A DNA stretch of 5,169 bases from JBIKVP01 sp044356745 (GTDB lineage: Bacteria; Pseudomonadota; Alphaproteobacteria; Rhizobiales; Beijerinckiaceae). This document shows positions 5,169 through 5,169 of the stretch, piece by piece. Numbering within the stretch: the first letter of the stretch is position 1; each line of letters begins with the position of its first letter. The notes beneath the pieces were generated by a model. The model did not search any database. It saw only the letters and a program-made list of their open reading frames with translations, and was not told the DNA's origin. The stretch lies in the NCBI GenBank assembly GCA_044356745.1, contig JBIKVP010000106.1:1-5169 (forward strand), written 5' to 3'. The position numbers and the translations under genes are program-made.

Positions 5169-5169
5169 A

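Noticed and set aside
1..5169. A complete linear replicon or phage with terminal inverted repeats
   Set aside because: The genes inside are ordinary chromosomal metabolism and housekeeping, with no replication, packaging or terminal-protein gene; IS copies at a contig edge explain the ends better.
1..5169. CRISPR array, tRNA or rRNA genes, toxin-antitoxin pair or defence system
   Set aside because: No regularly spaced repeats, cloverleaf sequence, rRNA-like stretch or paired small genes of that kind were found on either strand.

Overview
The window looks like a short chromosomal piece from an alphaproteobacterium. The evidence is a free-standing zf-CHCC zinc-finger protein (a family typical of Alphaproteobacteria and mitochondria), an alphaproteobacterial-looking Ndk, and a single-Sel1-repeat protein. 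The order Rhodospirillales (for example an Acetobacteraceae-like lineage) is possible, but I cannot fix it from five genes. Coding regions are of medium GC and the intergenic spacers are clearly AT-rich.

Layout. Bases 1-124 and 5045-5168 are a near-perfect inverted repeat (123 of 124 identical). It is probably the 5' end of one insertion sequence facing outward on both sides. Bases 125-296 hold no convincing gene. A minus-strand cluster follows, read from right to left: a zf-CHCC protein (3378-3130), a group A FAD monooxygenase (3023-1794) and a GabD-type succinate-semialdehyde dehydrogenase (1766-297). The last two are 27 bp apart and almost certainly co-transcribed. The 106 bp between the zinc-finger gene and the monooxygenase contains two copies of a 24-bp hairpin-forming element. 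An AT-rich divergent spacer (3379-3751) separates this cluster from the plus-strand genes: a small Sel1-repeat protein (3752-4021), ndk (4122-4544) and an unrecognised 99-residue Gly/Ser-rich protein (4684-4983).

How the genes relate. The monooxygenase and GabD pair may serve a small catabolic branch: ring hydroxylation, with succinate semialdehyde oxidised to succinate. The actual substrate cannot be read from sequence. ndk is housekeeping. It has its own good sigma70-type promoter inside a nested dyad in its leader. Several start sites were moved from the longest open frame to an internal ATG with a better Shine-Dalgarno sequence.

I see no convincing novel multi-gene system. The best leads are the outward-facing terminal repeats, the ndk leader architecture, the duplicated hairpin element, and the orphan 99-residue gene next to the right-hand repeat.
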